The notes beneath the pieces were generated by a model that saw only the letters and a list, made by a program, of their open reading frames with translations, searched no databases and was not told the origin of the DNA. The position numbers and the translations under genes were made by a program. From positions 1 to 8,338 of the forward strand of contig CBDURF010000152.1 of NCBI GenBank assembly GCA_965369705.1: a stretch of 8,338 nt of DNA, read 5' to 3'. This document shows, piece by piece, positions 1-6,502 of the stretch. The DNA comes from JAGLCY01 sp965369705 (GTDB lineage Bacteria; Krumholzibacteriota; Krumholzibacteriia; LZORAL124-64-63). Each line of letters begins with the position of its first letter. Position 1 is the stretch's first letter.

Positions 1-10
1 ATCTGAAATG

Positions 11-16
11 CTCCTG
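11..16 (-). promoter_or_regulatory. Shine-Dalgarno site of the next gene (probably rpsE)
   Basis: CAGGAG on the minus strand lies downstream of rplR. The last two bases of the window on that strand are AT, which would complete an ATG if the next base is G, at a spacing of 8 nt, the same spacing seen for many genes here. By conserved spc order the gene would be rpsE (S5). No coding sequence of it is inside the window. Confidence 0.5.
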
Positions 17-45
17 TCTCGCTTGCCGGCCTTCACCGGAAAGGT

Positions 46-420
46 CTAGACTTCGATTCCGCCGTCCCTGAGCCCGCGGGCCAGGGCGGCAACACGCCCG
101 TGATAGAGATAGCCGTTACGGTCGAAAACCATGGCGGCGATCCCCTTCTCCTTGGCCAGATCGGCGACGGTCCGGCCCACGCCGTAGGCTATCGCGCACT
201 TGTCCGCGATGCCTTCGGGGACCTCCACCGCGACGGCACTCCTACTGTCAAAGCAAAGCAGGGTGCTGCCGGTGTCATCGTCGATGACCTGGGCGTAGAT
301 GTACTTGTGGCTGCGGGTGACGGTCACCCGGGGCCGCTCGGCGGTGCCGGACAACTTCTTGCGGATACTGGCCTTCCGCTTCAGCCTGACCTGGCGCCGT
401 TTCCTGTTGAGATCACTCAT
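46..420 (-). CDS. rplR: 50S ribosomal protein L18
   Basis: A 124-residue L18 (uL18), which binds 5S rRNA and joins L5 in the 5S ribonucleoprotein that docks on the central protuberance. A basic N-terminus (MSDLNRKRRQVRLKRKASIR) is followed by ERPRVTVTRSHKYIYAQVIDD (28-48), VGRTVADLAKEKGI (81-94) and FDRNGYLYHGRVAALARGLRDGG (99-121). These match the family; FDRNGY replaces the more usual FDRGGY. The start has GAGAGGTGA upstream. The stop is TAG. It follows rplF after 31 bp, and rpsE should follow just past the window edge. Confidence 0.97.
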   Translation of the reverse strand: MSDLNRKRRQVRLKRKASIRKKLSGTAERPRVTVTRSHKYIYAQVIDDDTGSTLLCFDSRSAVAVEVPEGIADKCAIAYGVGRTVADLAKEKGIAAMVFDRNGYLYHGRVAALARGLRDGGIEV

Positions 421-451
421 TTTGGTTCACCTCTCGACCAGACGGTCTTAC

Positions 452-991
452 TTACTTGCCAGCCGCCTTGCCGGCCTTTCTGATCACGTATTCGCCGACG
501 TACCGGATTCCCTTGCCCTTGTAGGGTTCGGGCTTCCGGTAGGAACGGATCTCCGCGGCAACCTGTCCCACCCTTTGCTTGTCGATACCGGCGACCGTGA
601 TGTGGGTCGCGTCGGAACAGGTGATCGTGATTCCCTCCGGAATGGAGTATTCCACCGGATGGCTGAACTGCAGCTGCAGATCCAATACATTGCCCTTGAC
701 GGCGGCCCGGTAACCCACGCCGATGATCTCGAGCTTCTTCTCGAACCCTTCGGTGACCCCGTGGATCTGGTTGGCGATCAGGGACCGCACCAGTCCGTGC
801 TTGGCCCGGACCGTTTTGGAGTCGTCCGGCCGGTTGACGGTCAGCAGTCCATCCTTCTCCTCGAAGGTCAGACCTTCGGGGATGTGCTGCGTGTGCTCAC
901 CCTTGGGCCCCTTGACCACCGAGGTGTTCCCGTCGATCTTGACGGTCACCCCGGAGGGGATGGGGATCGGGTTCTTGCCAATGCGCGACAT
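452..991 (-). CDS. rplF: 50S ribosomal protein L6
   Basis: A 179-residue L6 (uL6), located near the sarcin-ricin loop and the factor-binding site. It has the usual two duplicated alpha/beta domains. MSRIGKNPIPIPSGVTVKID starts the first, with VKGPKGEHTQHIP (27-39) and RAKHGLVRSLIANQIHGV (62-79). The second has LEIIGVGYRAAVKGNVLDLQLQFSHPV (87-113) and the signature QVAAEIRSYRKPEPYKGKGIRYVGE (143-167). The start has GGAGGA upstream at about 7 nt. The stop is TAA. It follows rpsH after 51 bp, a spacer enlarged by a 12-bp tandem duplication. rplR follows after 31 bp. Confidence 0.98.
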   Translation of the reverse strand: MSRIGKNPIPIPSGVTVKIDGNTSVVKGPKGEHTQHIPEGLTFEEKDGLLTVNRPDDSKTVRAKHGLVRSLIANQIHGVTEGFEKKLEIIGVGYRAAVKGNVLDLQLQFSHPVEYSIPEGITITCSDATHITVAGIDKQRVGQVAAEIRSYRKPEPYKGKGIRYVGEYVIRKAGKAAGK

Positions 992-1011
992 TTCAATTCC
1001 TCCGCATTGCT

Positions 1012-1034
1012 GGATAAACCAGCGGATAAACCAG
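1012..1034 (-). repeat. Tandem 12-bp duplication in the rpsH-rplF spacer
   Basis: Two copies of CTGGTTTATCC on the minus strand lie 12 bp apart (1024-1034 and 1012-1022), separated by a single G. Together they fill nearly half of the 51-bp spacer. The second copy lies just before the rplF ribosome binding site GGAGGA. It is probably a small slippage duplication; no function is evident. Confidence 0.75.
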
Positions 1035-1042
1035 GGTGACGA

Positions 1043-1450
1043 CTACCAGACCTCGCACAGCACCTCGCCGCCGACGCCCCGCATCCGGCACTGGTGCCCA
1101 GTGAGAATGCCCTGGTTCGTCGACAGGATGGAAATGCCATACCCGCCGCACACCTTGGGGATGTTGTCCTTGCCGGCGAAGATCCGGCGGCCGGGACGAC
1201 TGACCCGCTGGATCCCCTCAATGACGCCGACCCTCTGCCCATCCCGGATGTAGTACTTCAGGAACAGACGCAGGGTACCCTGGGCGTTGTTGTCGATTTC
1301 CTCGATCTTGTCGATGTAACCCTGCTTCTTGAGCAGGTGGGCCATCGCCCGCTTCTGGTTGGAAGCGGGAATTTCGACTCTCCGGTGTCCCGCCTGGATG
1401 GCGTTCCGGATACGAGTCAACATATCCGCGATTGGATCGGTCATACTCAT
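1043..1450 (-). CDS. rpsH: 30S ribosomal protein S8
   Basis: A 135-residue S8 (uS8), a primary 16S rRNA binder (helix 21) and, in E. coli, the translational repressor of the spc operon. MSMTDPIADMLTRIRNAI is the family start. IEGIQRVSRPGRRIFAGKDNIPKV (77-100) is also standard. The C-terminal RNA-binding loop reads STNQG (110-114), where E. coli has STSKG, followed by GVGGEVLCEVW at the end. The Asn/Gln variant may be lineage-specific. The first ATG (1450) is chosen over the second (two codons later) because CAGGAG lies 8 nt upstream and because E. coli S8 also begins MSM. The stop is TAG. Confidence 0.97.
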   Translation of the reverse strand: MSMTDPIADMLTRIRNAIQAGHRRVEIPASNQKRAMAHLLKKQGYIDKIEEIDNNAQGTLRLFLKYYIRDGQRVGVIEGIQRVSRPGRRIFAGKDNIPKVCGGYGISILSTNQGILTGHQCRMRGVGGEVLCEVW

Positions 1451-1471
1451 TGCATTAGCTCCTGGTTCTCT

Positions 1472-1657
1472 TTACCAACTGGCCTTGGTGACACCCGGGA
1501 TGTCACCTTTGAGGGCGAGTTGCCGGAAACAGATACGGCAAATACCGAACTTCCTGATGAAACCCCGGGGCCGGCCGCAGCGGCGGCACCGGTTGTAAGC
1601 CCTAACCTTGAATTTGGGCTTCCTACCAGACTTGGCTATCAAAGCTTTCCTGGCCAC
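1472..1657 (-). CDS. rpsN: 30S ribosomal protein S14, zinc-binding type Z
   Basis: A 61-residue S14 (uS14) of the short, zinc-binding C+ class. A zinc ribbon is formed by Cys24, Cys27, Cys40 and Cys43 (CRRC and CRIC separated by 12 residues). MARKALIAKSGRKPKFKVRAY leads in, and RICFRQLALKGDIPGVTKASW (41-61) is the standard C-terminus. S14 binds the 30S head with S3, S10 and S19. Many Proteobacteria use the longer cysteine-free form of about 100 residues, so this type is a useful marker of lineage. The start codon is GTG, supported by a perfect TAAGGAGG at 8 nt. The stop is TAA. The gene lies between rplE and rpsH, its normal place in spc clusters. Confidence 0.97.
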   Translation of the reverse strand: MARKALIAKSGRKPKFKVRAYNRCRRCGRPRGFIRKFGICRICFRQLALKGDIPGVTKASW

Positions 1658-1665
1658 AGATCAAT

Positions 1666-1673
1666 CCTCCTTA
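1666..1673 (-). promoter_or_regulatory. Full Shine-Dalgarno site of rpsN, overlapping the rplE stop
   Basis: TAAGGAGG on the minus strand is a full match to the anti-Shine-Dalgarno sequence and includes the rplE stop codon TAA. It lies 8 nt before the GTG start of rpsN and supports that non-ATG start. Ribosomes ending rplE would cover this site, so re-initiation or coupling is likely. Confidence 0.8.
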
Positions 1674-2219
1674 GCGCCTGAACGGCATTCCCAAGAGGCG
1701 CAAAAGTTCGCGTCCTTCTTCGTCATTTCTGGCCGTGGTCACGATTGTTACGTTCATGCCCCGGGTCTCGTCGATCCTGTCGTACTCAATCTCCGGGAAG
1801 ATGAGTTGGTCCTTCAGTCCCACCGTGTAATCGCCCCTGCCGCTCAACCTGGTGGAAACGCCGCGGAAATCCCTGATGCGGGGCAGCGCCACGTTGATGA
1901 AGCGGTCCAGGAACTCCCACATCCGTTGGTCGCGCAGCGTGACCCTCGCGCCGATGCTCATGCCTTCCCGAAGCTTGAAATTCGAGATGGACTTGCGGGC
2001 CTTGGTCTTGACGGCCTTCTGACCGGTGATGGTCTCGAGTTCCGCCACGGCGCTTTCCAGAATCTTGGGATTCGTCGGGGCCTTGCCCAATCCCATGTTG
2101 ATCACGACCTTCACCGGTTTCGGTATCTGCATGGAGCTCGTATAGGCGAACTTCTCCTGCAGGGCCGCGGCCACTTCCTGTTCGAATTTTTCCCTCATGC
2201 GGGGCTTAACAGCAGCCAT
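1671..2219 (-). CDS. rplE: 50S ribosomal protein L5
   Basis: A 182-residue L5 (uL5), which binds 5S rRNA together with L18 and forms the bridge from the central protuberance to S13. PKPVKVVINMGLGKA (33-47) is the family signature. LETITGQKAVKTKARKSISNFKLREGMSIGARVTLR (61-96) contains the conserved 5S-contact region. FLDRFINVALPRIRDFRGV (103-121) and YTVGLKDQLIFPEIEYDRID follow. The C-terminus RNDEEGRELLRLLGMPFRR (164-182) is typical. The start has GGAAGGA upstream at normal spacing. The TAA stop forms the first three bases of the TAAGGAGG ribosome binding site of rpsN, linking the two genes. Confidence 0.98.
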   Translation of the reverse strand: MAAVKPRMREKFEQEVAAALQEKFAYTSSMQIPKPVKVVINMGLGKAPTNPKILESAVAELETITGQKAVKTKARKSISNFKLREGMSIGARVTLRDQRMWEFLDRFINVALPRIRDFRGVSTRLSGRGDYTVGLKDQLIFPEIEYDRIDETRGMNVTIVTTARNDEEGRELLRLLGMPFRR

Positions 2220-2274
2220 TGTTCATTCCTTCCGGCAGCGCGGCACCTGTTCGTACCTCGCAGCTTGCCAGCAT

Positions 2275-2589
2275 CTAGTCGTTCAACATCTCGCCGCTCC
2301 GCTTGCTCACGCGCGCGCGGGAACCATCAGACAGGATATCCTTGCCGATGCGGGTCGATTTGCCCGTGGTGGGGCAGACCAGCATGACGTTGGAGGCGTT
2401 GACCGGGCCCTCCTTCTCGATGATCCCACCCTGGGGAACATCCTTGCTGGCCCTCGTGTGACGTTTGATCATGTTGACCTTCTCGATGATGACACGGTTC
2501 GTGGCGGGAAAGACCTTCAGGATCTTGCCCTCCTTGCCCTTGTCGTTGCCGGAGATCACCCGGACCAAGTCGTTCTTGCGGATTCGCAT
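2275..2589 (-). CDS. rplX: 50S ribosomal protein L24
   Basis: A 104-residue L24 (uL24), one of the assembly-initiator proteins of 23S rRNA and a neighbour of the exit tunnel. The N-terminal KOW motif is clear: KNDLVRVISGNDKGKEGKILKV (5-26), followed by NMIKRHT (39-45). The C-terminal half has NASNVMLVCPTTGKSTRIG (64-82) and ends RVSKRSGEML. Some bacterial L24 proteins carry a CPxC / CxxC zinc-like pair here. This one keeps a single Cys72 (CPTT) and has SKRSGE in place of the second pair, so no zinc site is expected. The ATG overlaps the rplN TAA by one base. The stop is TAG, and rplE follows after 55 bp. Confidence 0.97.
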   Translation of the reverse strand: MRIRKNDLVRVISGNDKGKEGKILKVFPATNRVIIEKVNMIKRHTRASKDVPQGGIIEKEGPVNASNVMLVCPTTGKSTRIGKDILSDGSRARVSKRSGEMLND

Positions 2590-2960
2590 TACAGGACCTC
2601 CGGCGCGAGAGATACGATCTTCATGAACTTCTTCTCGCGCAGCTCACGGGCCACCGGACCGAAGATACGGGTGCCGACGGGCTCCTGGCTGTCCTCGGCG
2701 AGGATGACCGCGGCGTTGTCGCCGAACCGGATGTAGGTACCGTCCTTGCGGCCGATTTCCTTCCTGGTCCGGACGACCACGCATCTGACGACCTGGCCCT
2801 TCTTGACGTTTCCGTTGGGAATGGCCGATTTCACGGCGGCGACGATGATGTCGCCCACCCGGGCGTAACGCCTGCGCGATCCGCCCAGGACGCGGAAACA
2901 TTCGACGACCTTGGCCCCCGAATTGTCCGCAACGGTCAATCTTGTTGATTCCTGAATCAT
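2589..2960 (-). CDS. rplN: 50S ribosomal protein L14
   Basis: A 123-residue L14 (uL14), a five-stranded beta-barrel protein at the subunit interface that contacts L19 and 16S helix 14. It is also the docking site of the silencing factor RsfS. MIQESTRLTVADNSGAK is the invariant start. CFRVLGGSRRRYARVGDIIV (21-40), GQVVRCVVVRTRKEIGRKDG (55-74) and FGPVARELREKKFMKIVSLAPEVL (100-123) follow. The start has AAGGA 8 nt upstream. It comes only 18 bp after rpsQ, so no spc promoter separates the S10 and spc blocks. The TAA stop shares its last base with the rplX start (TAATG), implying coupled translation. Confidence 0.98.
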   Translation of the reverse strand: MIQESTRLTVADNSGAKVVECFRVLGGSRRRYARVGDIIVAAVKSAIPNGNVKKGQVVRCVVVRTRKEIGRKDGTYIRFGDNAAVILAEDSQEPVGTRIFGPVARELREKKFMKIVSLAPEVL

Positions 2961-2978
2961 TGCATCATTCCTTGTGGG

Positions 2979-3242
2979 CTACTTGGCCTTTTCCAGGATC
3001 TCGGAGACCCGCCAGCGCTTGGTCTTGGAGAGGGGACGGCAGGCCATGACCTTCACCACGTCGCCTTCCCGGCATTCGTTTTCCGCATCGTGAGCCACGA
3101 GCTTGGCGGTCCGCGTAATGATCCTCTTGTAAAGGGGATGCGGGAACCGGCGGCTGACCTTGACGACCACGGTCTGGTCCATTTTGGAGGACACGACCTG
3201 GCCGATCCGGACGGCTCTCATGTTTCGTTCGGTATTGCCCAT
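2979..3242 (-). CDS. rpsQ: 30S ribosomal protein S17
   Basis: An 87-residue S17 (uS17), an OB-fold primary binder of 16S rRNA in the 30S body. RIGQVVSSKMDQTVVVKVSRR (12-32), HPLYKRIITRTAKLVAHDAEN (35-55), EGDVVKV and RPLSKTKRWRVSEILEKAK (69-87) match the family throughout. The start is uncertain. Two adjacent ATGs (3245 and 3242) follow GGGAGAAGGA, and the second gives an 8-nt spacing from GGGAG. A further in-frame ATG at 3284 would add a basic Arg-rich extension, MARRTTRRRQGEG, and would leave only 11 bp after rpmC, but it has only a weak ribosome binding site. The stop is TAG. In E. coli this is the last S10-operon gene; here rplN follows after 18 bp. Confidence 0.94.
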   Translation of the reverse strand: MGNTERNMRAVRIGQVVSSKMDQTVVVKVSRRFPHPLYKRIITRTAKLVAHDAENECREGDVVKVMACRPLSKTKRWRVSEILEKAK

Positions 3243-3295
3243 CATTCCTTCTCCCTGGCGCCGCCGGGTTGTCCGCCGGGCCATCGACCACCGCC

Positions 3296-3493
3296 CTAGC
3301 GCGCGGCTTTCTTCTCAGTGATTAGGGTCTTGAGAACCGCGATTTCCCGCCGCGCCATACGCACCTGCAGGGGATTGTCCACAGCTCGCATGTTGAGCTT
3401 GATCTTCAGGTTCATCAGATCTTCAGATTTTTCCCGCTCCAGGGTTTCGAGCTCCTCGAGGGGCAGATCCCGCAATTCGTTGGCTTTCTTCAT
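3296..3493 (-). CDS. rpmC: 50S ribosomal protein L29
   Basis: A 65-residue L29 (uL29), a two-helix protein next to L23 at the tunnel exit. It shows the family pattern MKKANELRDLPLEEL, then LMNLKIKLNMRAVDNPLQVR (26-45) and MARREIAVLKTLITEKK (46-62). The whole protein is helical and highly charged. A GTG codon directly before the ATG (3494-3496) is also in frame. The ATG is preferred because GGGAG (3501-3505) then lies 7 nt away and because family members begin MK. The start overlaps the rplP stop by one base, so its translation is probably coupled. The stop is TAG, and rpsQ follows after about 53 bp. Confidence 0.95.
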   Translation of the reverse strand: MKKANELRDLPLEELETLEREKSEDLMNLKIKLNMRAVDNPLQVRMARREIAVLKTLITEKKAAR

Positions 3494-3909
3494 CACACAT
3501 CTCCCGTCCGGCTGACAATGCGCGTCTTGAACGGCAGTTTGGCCGCGCCGAGGTTCAGGGCCTCCTTGGCCAGGTCGTTATCGACCCCGTTGATCTCGAA
3601 CAGGATCCGCCCGGGCCTGACCACGGCAACCCAATACTCCGGAGCGCCCTTGCCCTTGCCCATCCGGGTTTCGGCGGGTTTCATGGTGATGGGTTTGTCC
3701 GGAAAAACCCGGATCCAGACCTGACCCACACGCTTCATGCGGCGGGTGATGGCGATACGCGTGGCCTCGATCTGGCGACTGCTGAGCCAGCCCGCGGTGG
3801 TAGCCATCAGGCCGTAATCGCCGAAGGAGATGGTGGTACCGCGGGAGGCCATGCCCCGGTTGCGGCCCTTGTGCATCTTCCTGAACTTGGTGCGCTTCGG
3901 CATCAACAT
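3493..3909 (-). CDS. rplP: 50S ribosomal protein L16
   Basis: A 138-residue L16 (uL16), a late-assembling protein near the A site and central protuberance that helps position aminoacyl-tRNA. MLMPKRTKFRKMHKGRNRG is the family N-terminus. ITRRMKRVGQVWIRVFPDKP (54-73) and RMGKGKGAPEYWVAVVRPG (82-100) follow. Arg82 aligns with the arginine hydroxylated by YcfD/RoxA in E. coli; whether a hydroxylase exists here is unknown. Two ATGs are possible (3909 and 3903). The first is chosen because GAGGA lies 9 nt upstream and because MLxPKR is the usual start. The TGA stop shares one base with the rpmC ATG (TGATG). Confidence 0.97.
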   Translation of the reverse strand: MLMPKRTKFRKMHKGRNRGMASRGTTISFGDYGLMATTAGWLSSRQIEATRIAITRRMKRVGQVWIRVFPDKPITMKPAETRMGKGKGAPEYWVAVVRPGRILFEINGVDNDLAKEALNLGAAKLPFKTRIVSRTGDV

Positions 3910-3936
3910 GTTACATCGTCCTCTTCGTTTGGTGCG

Positions 3937-4611
3937 CTAGGCGCGCTGCTCGACTACCTGCTTGCGCATCTGCTCTTTGAACTCGCTGGGAAAGATCTCG
4001 CCCTTGCAGATCCAGACCTTGACGCCGATGGCGCCGTACTGGGTCCGCGCGGTCGCGGTTCCGTAATCGATGTCCGCACGCAACGTGTGCAGGGGCACAC
4101 TGCCGTCGTGATAGGACTCGATGCGGGCCATTTCCGCTCCGCCCAGACGGCCGGCGCAGCGAATCTTGATCCCCTTGGCGCCCATCCGCATGGCCGTGGC
4201 GATGGATTTCTTCATGGCCCGGCGGAAGGCGACCCGGCCCTCGAGCTGGGCGGCGATGTGGTCGGCGACCAGGGGTGCGCTCAATTCGGGCTTCTTGACC
4301 TCGTCCACATCCAGCTTGACGTTTTTGCCGATCATCTTCTGCAGCTCGGCGCGAAGCTGGTCCGCCTTGGTCCCCTTCTTGCCGATCACCACGCCGGGCC
4401 GGCTGGTGGCCACGATGATGATGACCTTGTCGCGGAACCGCTTGATCTTGACCGACTCCACCCCGGCATTGCCGACCCGCGCCATCACGTACTTGCGGAT
4501 GAGCAGATCCTCGTTCAGCCAGTCGGCGAAGTTCTTTTCATTGAACCAGCTGGAGTTCCAGTCCTTGACGATTCCCAACCGGAACCCGATCGGATGTGTC
4601 TTCTGACCCAT
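3937..4611 (-). CDS. rpsC: 30S ribosomal protein S3
   Basis: A 224-residue S3 (uS3), a 30S head protein at the mRNA entry tunnel with helicase activity in the assembled ribosome. MGQKTHPIGFRLGIVKDWNS is the canonical start. A type II KH domain carries the RPGVVIGKKG loop (71-80). The C-terminal domain has FRRAMKKSIATAMRMGAKG (129-147) with basic residues that line the mRNA entry, then GRLGGAE (154-160) and VPLHTLRADIDYG (172-184). An in-frame ATG at 4638 would add nine residues, MRAAKGRKT, but the Shine-Dalgarno AAGGAAGGA lies inside that extension, so 4611 is preferred. The stop is TAG, and rplP follows after 27 bp. Confidence 0.97.
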   Translation of the reverse strand: MGQKTHPIGFRLGIVKDWNSSWFNEKNFADWLNEDLLIRKYVMARVGNAGVESVKIKRFRDKVIIIVATSRPGVVIGKKGTKADQLRAELQKMIGKNVKLDVDEVKKPELSAPLVADHIAAQLEGRVAFRRAMKKSIATAMRMGAKGIKIRCAGRLGGAEMARIESYHDGSVPLHTLRADIDYGTATARTQYGAIGVKVWICKGEIFPSEFKEQMRKQVVEQRA

Positions 4612-4709
4612 GGTCTTCCTTCCTTTGGCCGCCCTCATTGACCGGGGCAGGCTCTATCCTCTTCCAGACGGGCTCTTCAGCCCTGCAGAACTAGCGGTCA
4701 CCGCTTGCG
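4612..4709 (-). other. rplV-rpsC spacer with two small hairpins
   Basis: This is the longest spacer within the S10 block. Just after the rplV stop is AGCGG-TGA-CCGCT (4693-4705), and 9 nt later GGGCT-GAAG-AGCCC (4670-4683). Both are 5-bp stems with small loops on the minus strand. No U-tract follows either, so they are not standard terminators. No clear promoter was found. The spacer ends with the rpsC ribosome binding site AAGGAAGGA. Confidence 0.55.
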
Positions 4710-5057
4710 TCAAACCCTGGCTTCGACGATGACCTTGATGTGGCTCGTCGGCTTGTGGATGCGGAACGCCCGACCCTGGGCCCGCGGACGAATCCGCTTG
4801 AGCGTGGGGCCTTCATCGATCCGAATCTCCTTGATGAAGATGTCGGAGTTCGTCATGGCCACATGCCCGTCGTTCATGAACTGAACGTTCGCGGTGGCCG
4901 ACAACACGGCCTTGCGCAGAATCGGCGAGGCCTTTTTCGGTGTCAGGGCAAGAATGCCCATTGCTTCATCCACGTTCTTGCCCCGGATCAGATCGGCCAC
5001 CAGTCTGGCCTTGCGGGGCGAAATCCGGATGAAACGGGAGACGGAACGTGCCTCCAT
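4710..5057 (-). CDS. rplV: 50S ribosomal protein L22
   Basis: A 115-residue L22 (uL22), which contacts all six 23S rRNA domains and places a long beta hairpin in the exit tunnel. RFIRISPRKARLVADLIRGK (8-27) is the signature N-terminal helix region. LTPKKASPILRKAVLSATAN follows, then the hairpin with DEGPTLKRIRPRAQGRA (81-97). The sequence closes with the strand SHIKVIVEARV. The hairpin tip is where macrolide-resistance changes occur in other bacteria; nothing unusual is seen here. The start has CCGGAGGTTG upstream at normal spacing. The stop is TGA. A 98-bp gap to rpsC follows, the longest gap inside the cluster. Confidence 0.98.
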   Translation of the reverse strand: MEARSVSRFIRISPRKARLVADLIRGKNVDEAMGILALTPKKASPILRKAVLSATANVQFMNDGHVAMTNSDIFIKEIRIDEGPTLKRIRPRAQGRAFRIHKPTSHIKVIVEARV

Positions 5058-5075
5058 CTGTACAACCTCCGGTTA

Positions 5076-5339
5076 CTACTTCTTGCTGGTGTGCCCGCGG
5101 TAGGTCCGCGTCGGAGCGAACTCGCCAAGCTTGTGGCCCACCATGTTTTCCTGAATGTACACGGGCACGAACTGCCGGCCATTGTGCACGGCGATGGTGT
5201 GGCCCAGGAACTCCGGAATGATCGTCGAGCGCCGCGACCAGGTCTTGACGACACGCTTTTCGTTCTTGCTGTTCAGGCTCTCGACCTTGGCCAGGAGGGA
5301 AGCCTCGATGAAAGGTCCCTTCTTGATTGATCTCGCCAT
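5076..5339 (-). CDS. rpsS: 30S ribosomal protein S19
   Basis: An 87-residue S19 (uS19), a 30S head protein that contacts the A-site finger of 23S rRNA across the subunit interface and pairs with S13. It has MARSIKKGPFIEASLL at the start, KTWSRRSTIIPEFLGHTIAVHNG (32-54), and VPVYIQENMVGHKLGEFAPTR (58-78) near the end, all family hallmarks. The start ATG follows CCGGAGGATTTACAGGAC. The gene ends with two consecutive in-frame stops, TAG then TAA, the only such tandem noticed in this window. rplV begins 18 bp downstream, with its Shine-Dalgarno site CCGGAGG placed immediately after the second stop. Confidence 0.98.
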   Translation of the reverse strand: MARSIKKGPFIEASLLAKVESLNSKNEKRVVKTWSRRSTIIPEFLGHTIAVHNGRQFVPVYIQENMVGHKLGEFAPTRTYRGHTSKK

Positions 5340-5359
5340 GTCCTGTAAATCCTCCGGTT

Positions 5360-6193
<834 letters not shown>

Positions 6194-6211
6194 TCTATCC
6201 TTCTCCTCGTG

Positions 6212-6502
6212 CTAGACGATTTCGAAGAGGTCGATTGAATCGTCCTTGGCCAGCGTCACCACGGCCTTTTTCCAGTCGGCCCGCTTGCCCTCGAAACGAC
6301 CCATGCGCTTGATCTTGCCGCGGTAGTTCATGGTCCGCACCTGGGTGACCTTGACTCCGAAAAAGTGCTCCACAGCCTGCCTGATTTCGTGCTTGTTGGC
6401 CTCCGGGGCCACCTCGAAATAGTACTGGTTGTGCTGTTCGCGCATCCGGGCGCCCTGCTCGGTGATCAGGGGACGCTTGATGACCTTGCTCAAGTCCTTC
6501 AT
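6212..6502 (-). CDS. rplW: 50S ribosomal protein L23
   Basis: A 96-residue L23 (uL23), which sits at the rim of the exit tunnel and is the docking site for trigger factor and SRP. The start MKDLSKVIKRPLITEQ is the family N-terminus. NKHEIRQAVEHFFGVKV (36-52) and the basic loop NYRGKIKRMGRFEGKRADWKK are characteristic. An in-frame ATG at 6565 would add 21 residues with no L23 similarity, deep inside rplD, so it was rejected. The chosen ATG overlaps the rplD stop (ATGA) and has GAGGAGGTG upstream inside the rplD coding sequence. The stop is TAG, and rplB follows after 18 bp. Confidence 0.96.
   Translation of the reverse strand: MKDLSKVIKRPLITEQGARMREQHNQYYFEVAPEANKHEIRQAVEHFFGVKVTQVRTMNYRGKIKRMGRFEGKRADWKKAVVTLAKDDSIDLFEIV

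Noticed and set aside
299..1039. Plus-strand open frame of 246 codons opposite rplR and rplF; similar frames at 5327-6238, 1608-2387 and 3871-4641
   Set aside because: All are mirror frames of conserved minus-strand genes, with no family similarity.
2206..2274. 22-codon mini-ORF starting right after the rplX stop (TAGATG) and ending inside rplE
   Set aside because: No independent ribosome binding site was seen and it has no recognisable sequence; probably chance in a 55-bp spacer.
4612..4638. Nine-residue N-terminal extension of S3
   Set aside because: The clear Shine-Dalgarno site lies inside the extension, and MGQKTHPIGFRLG is the family start.
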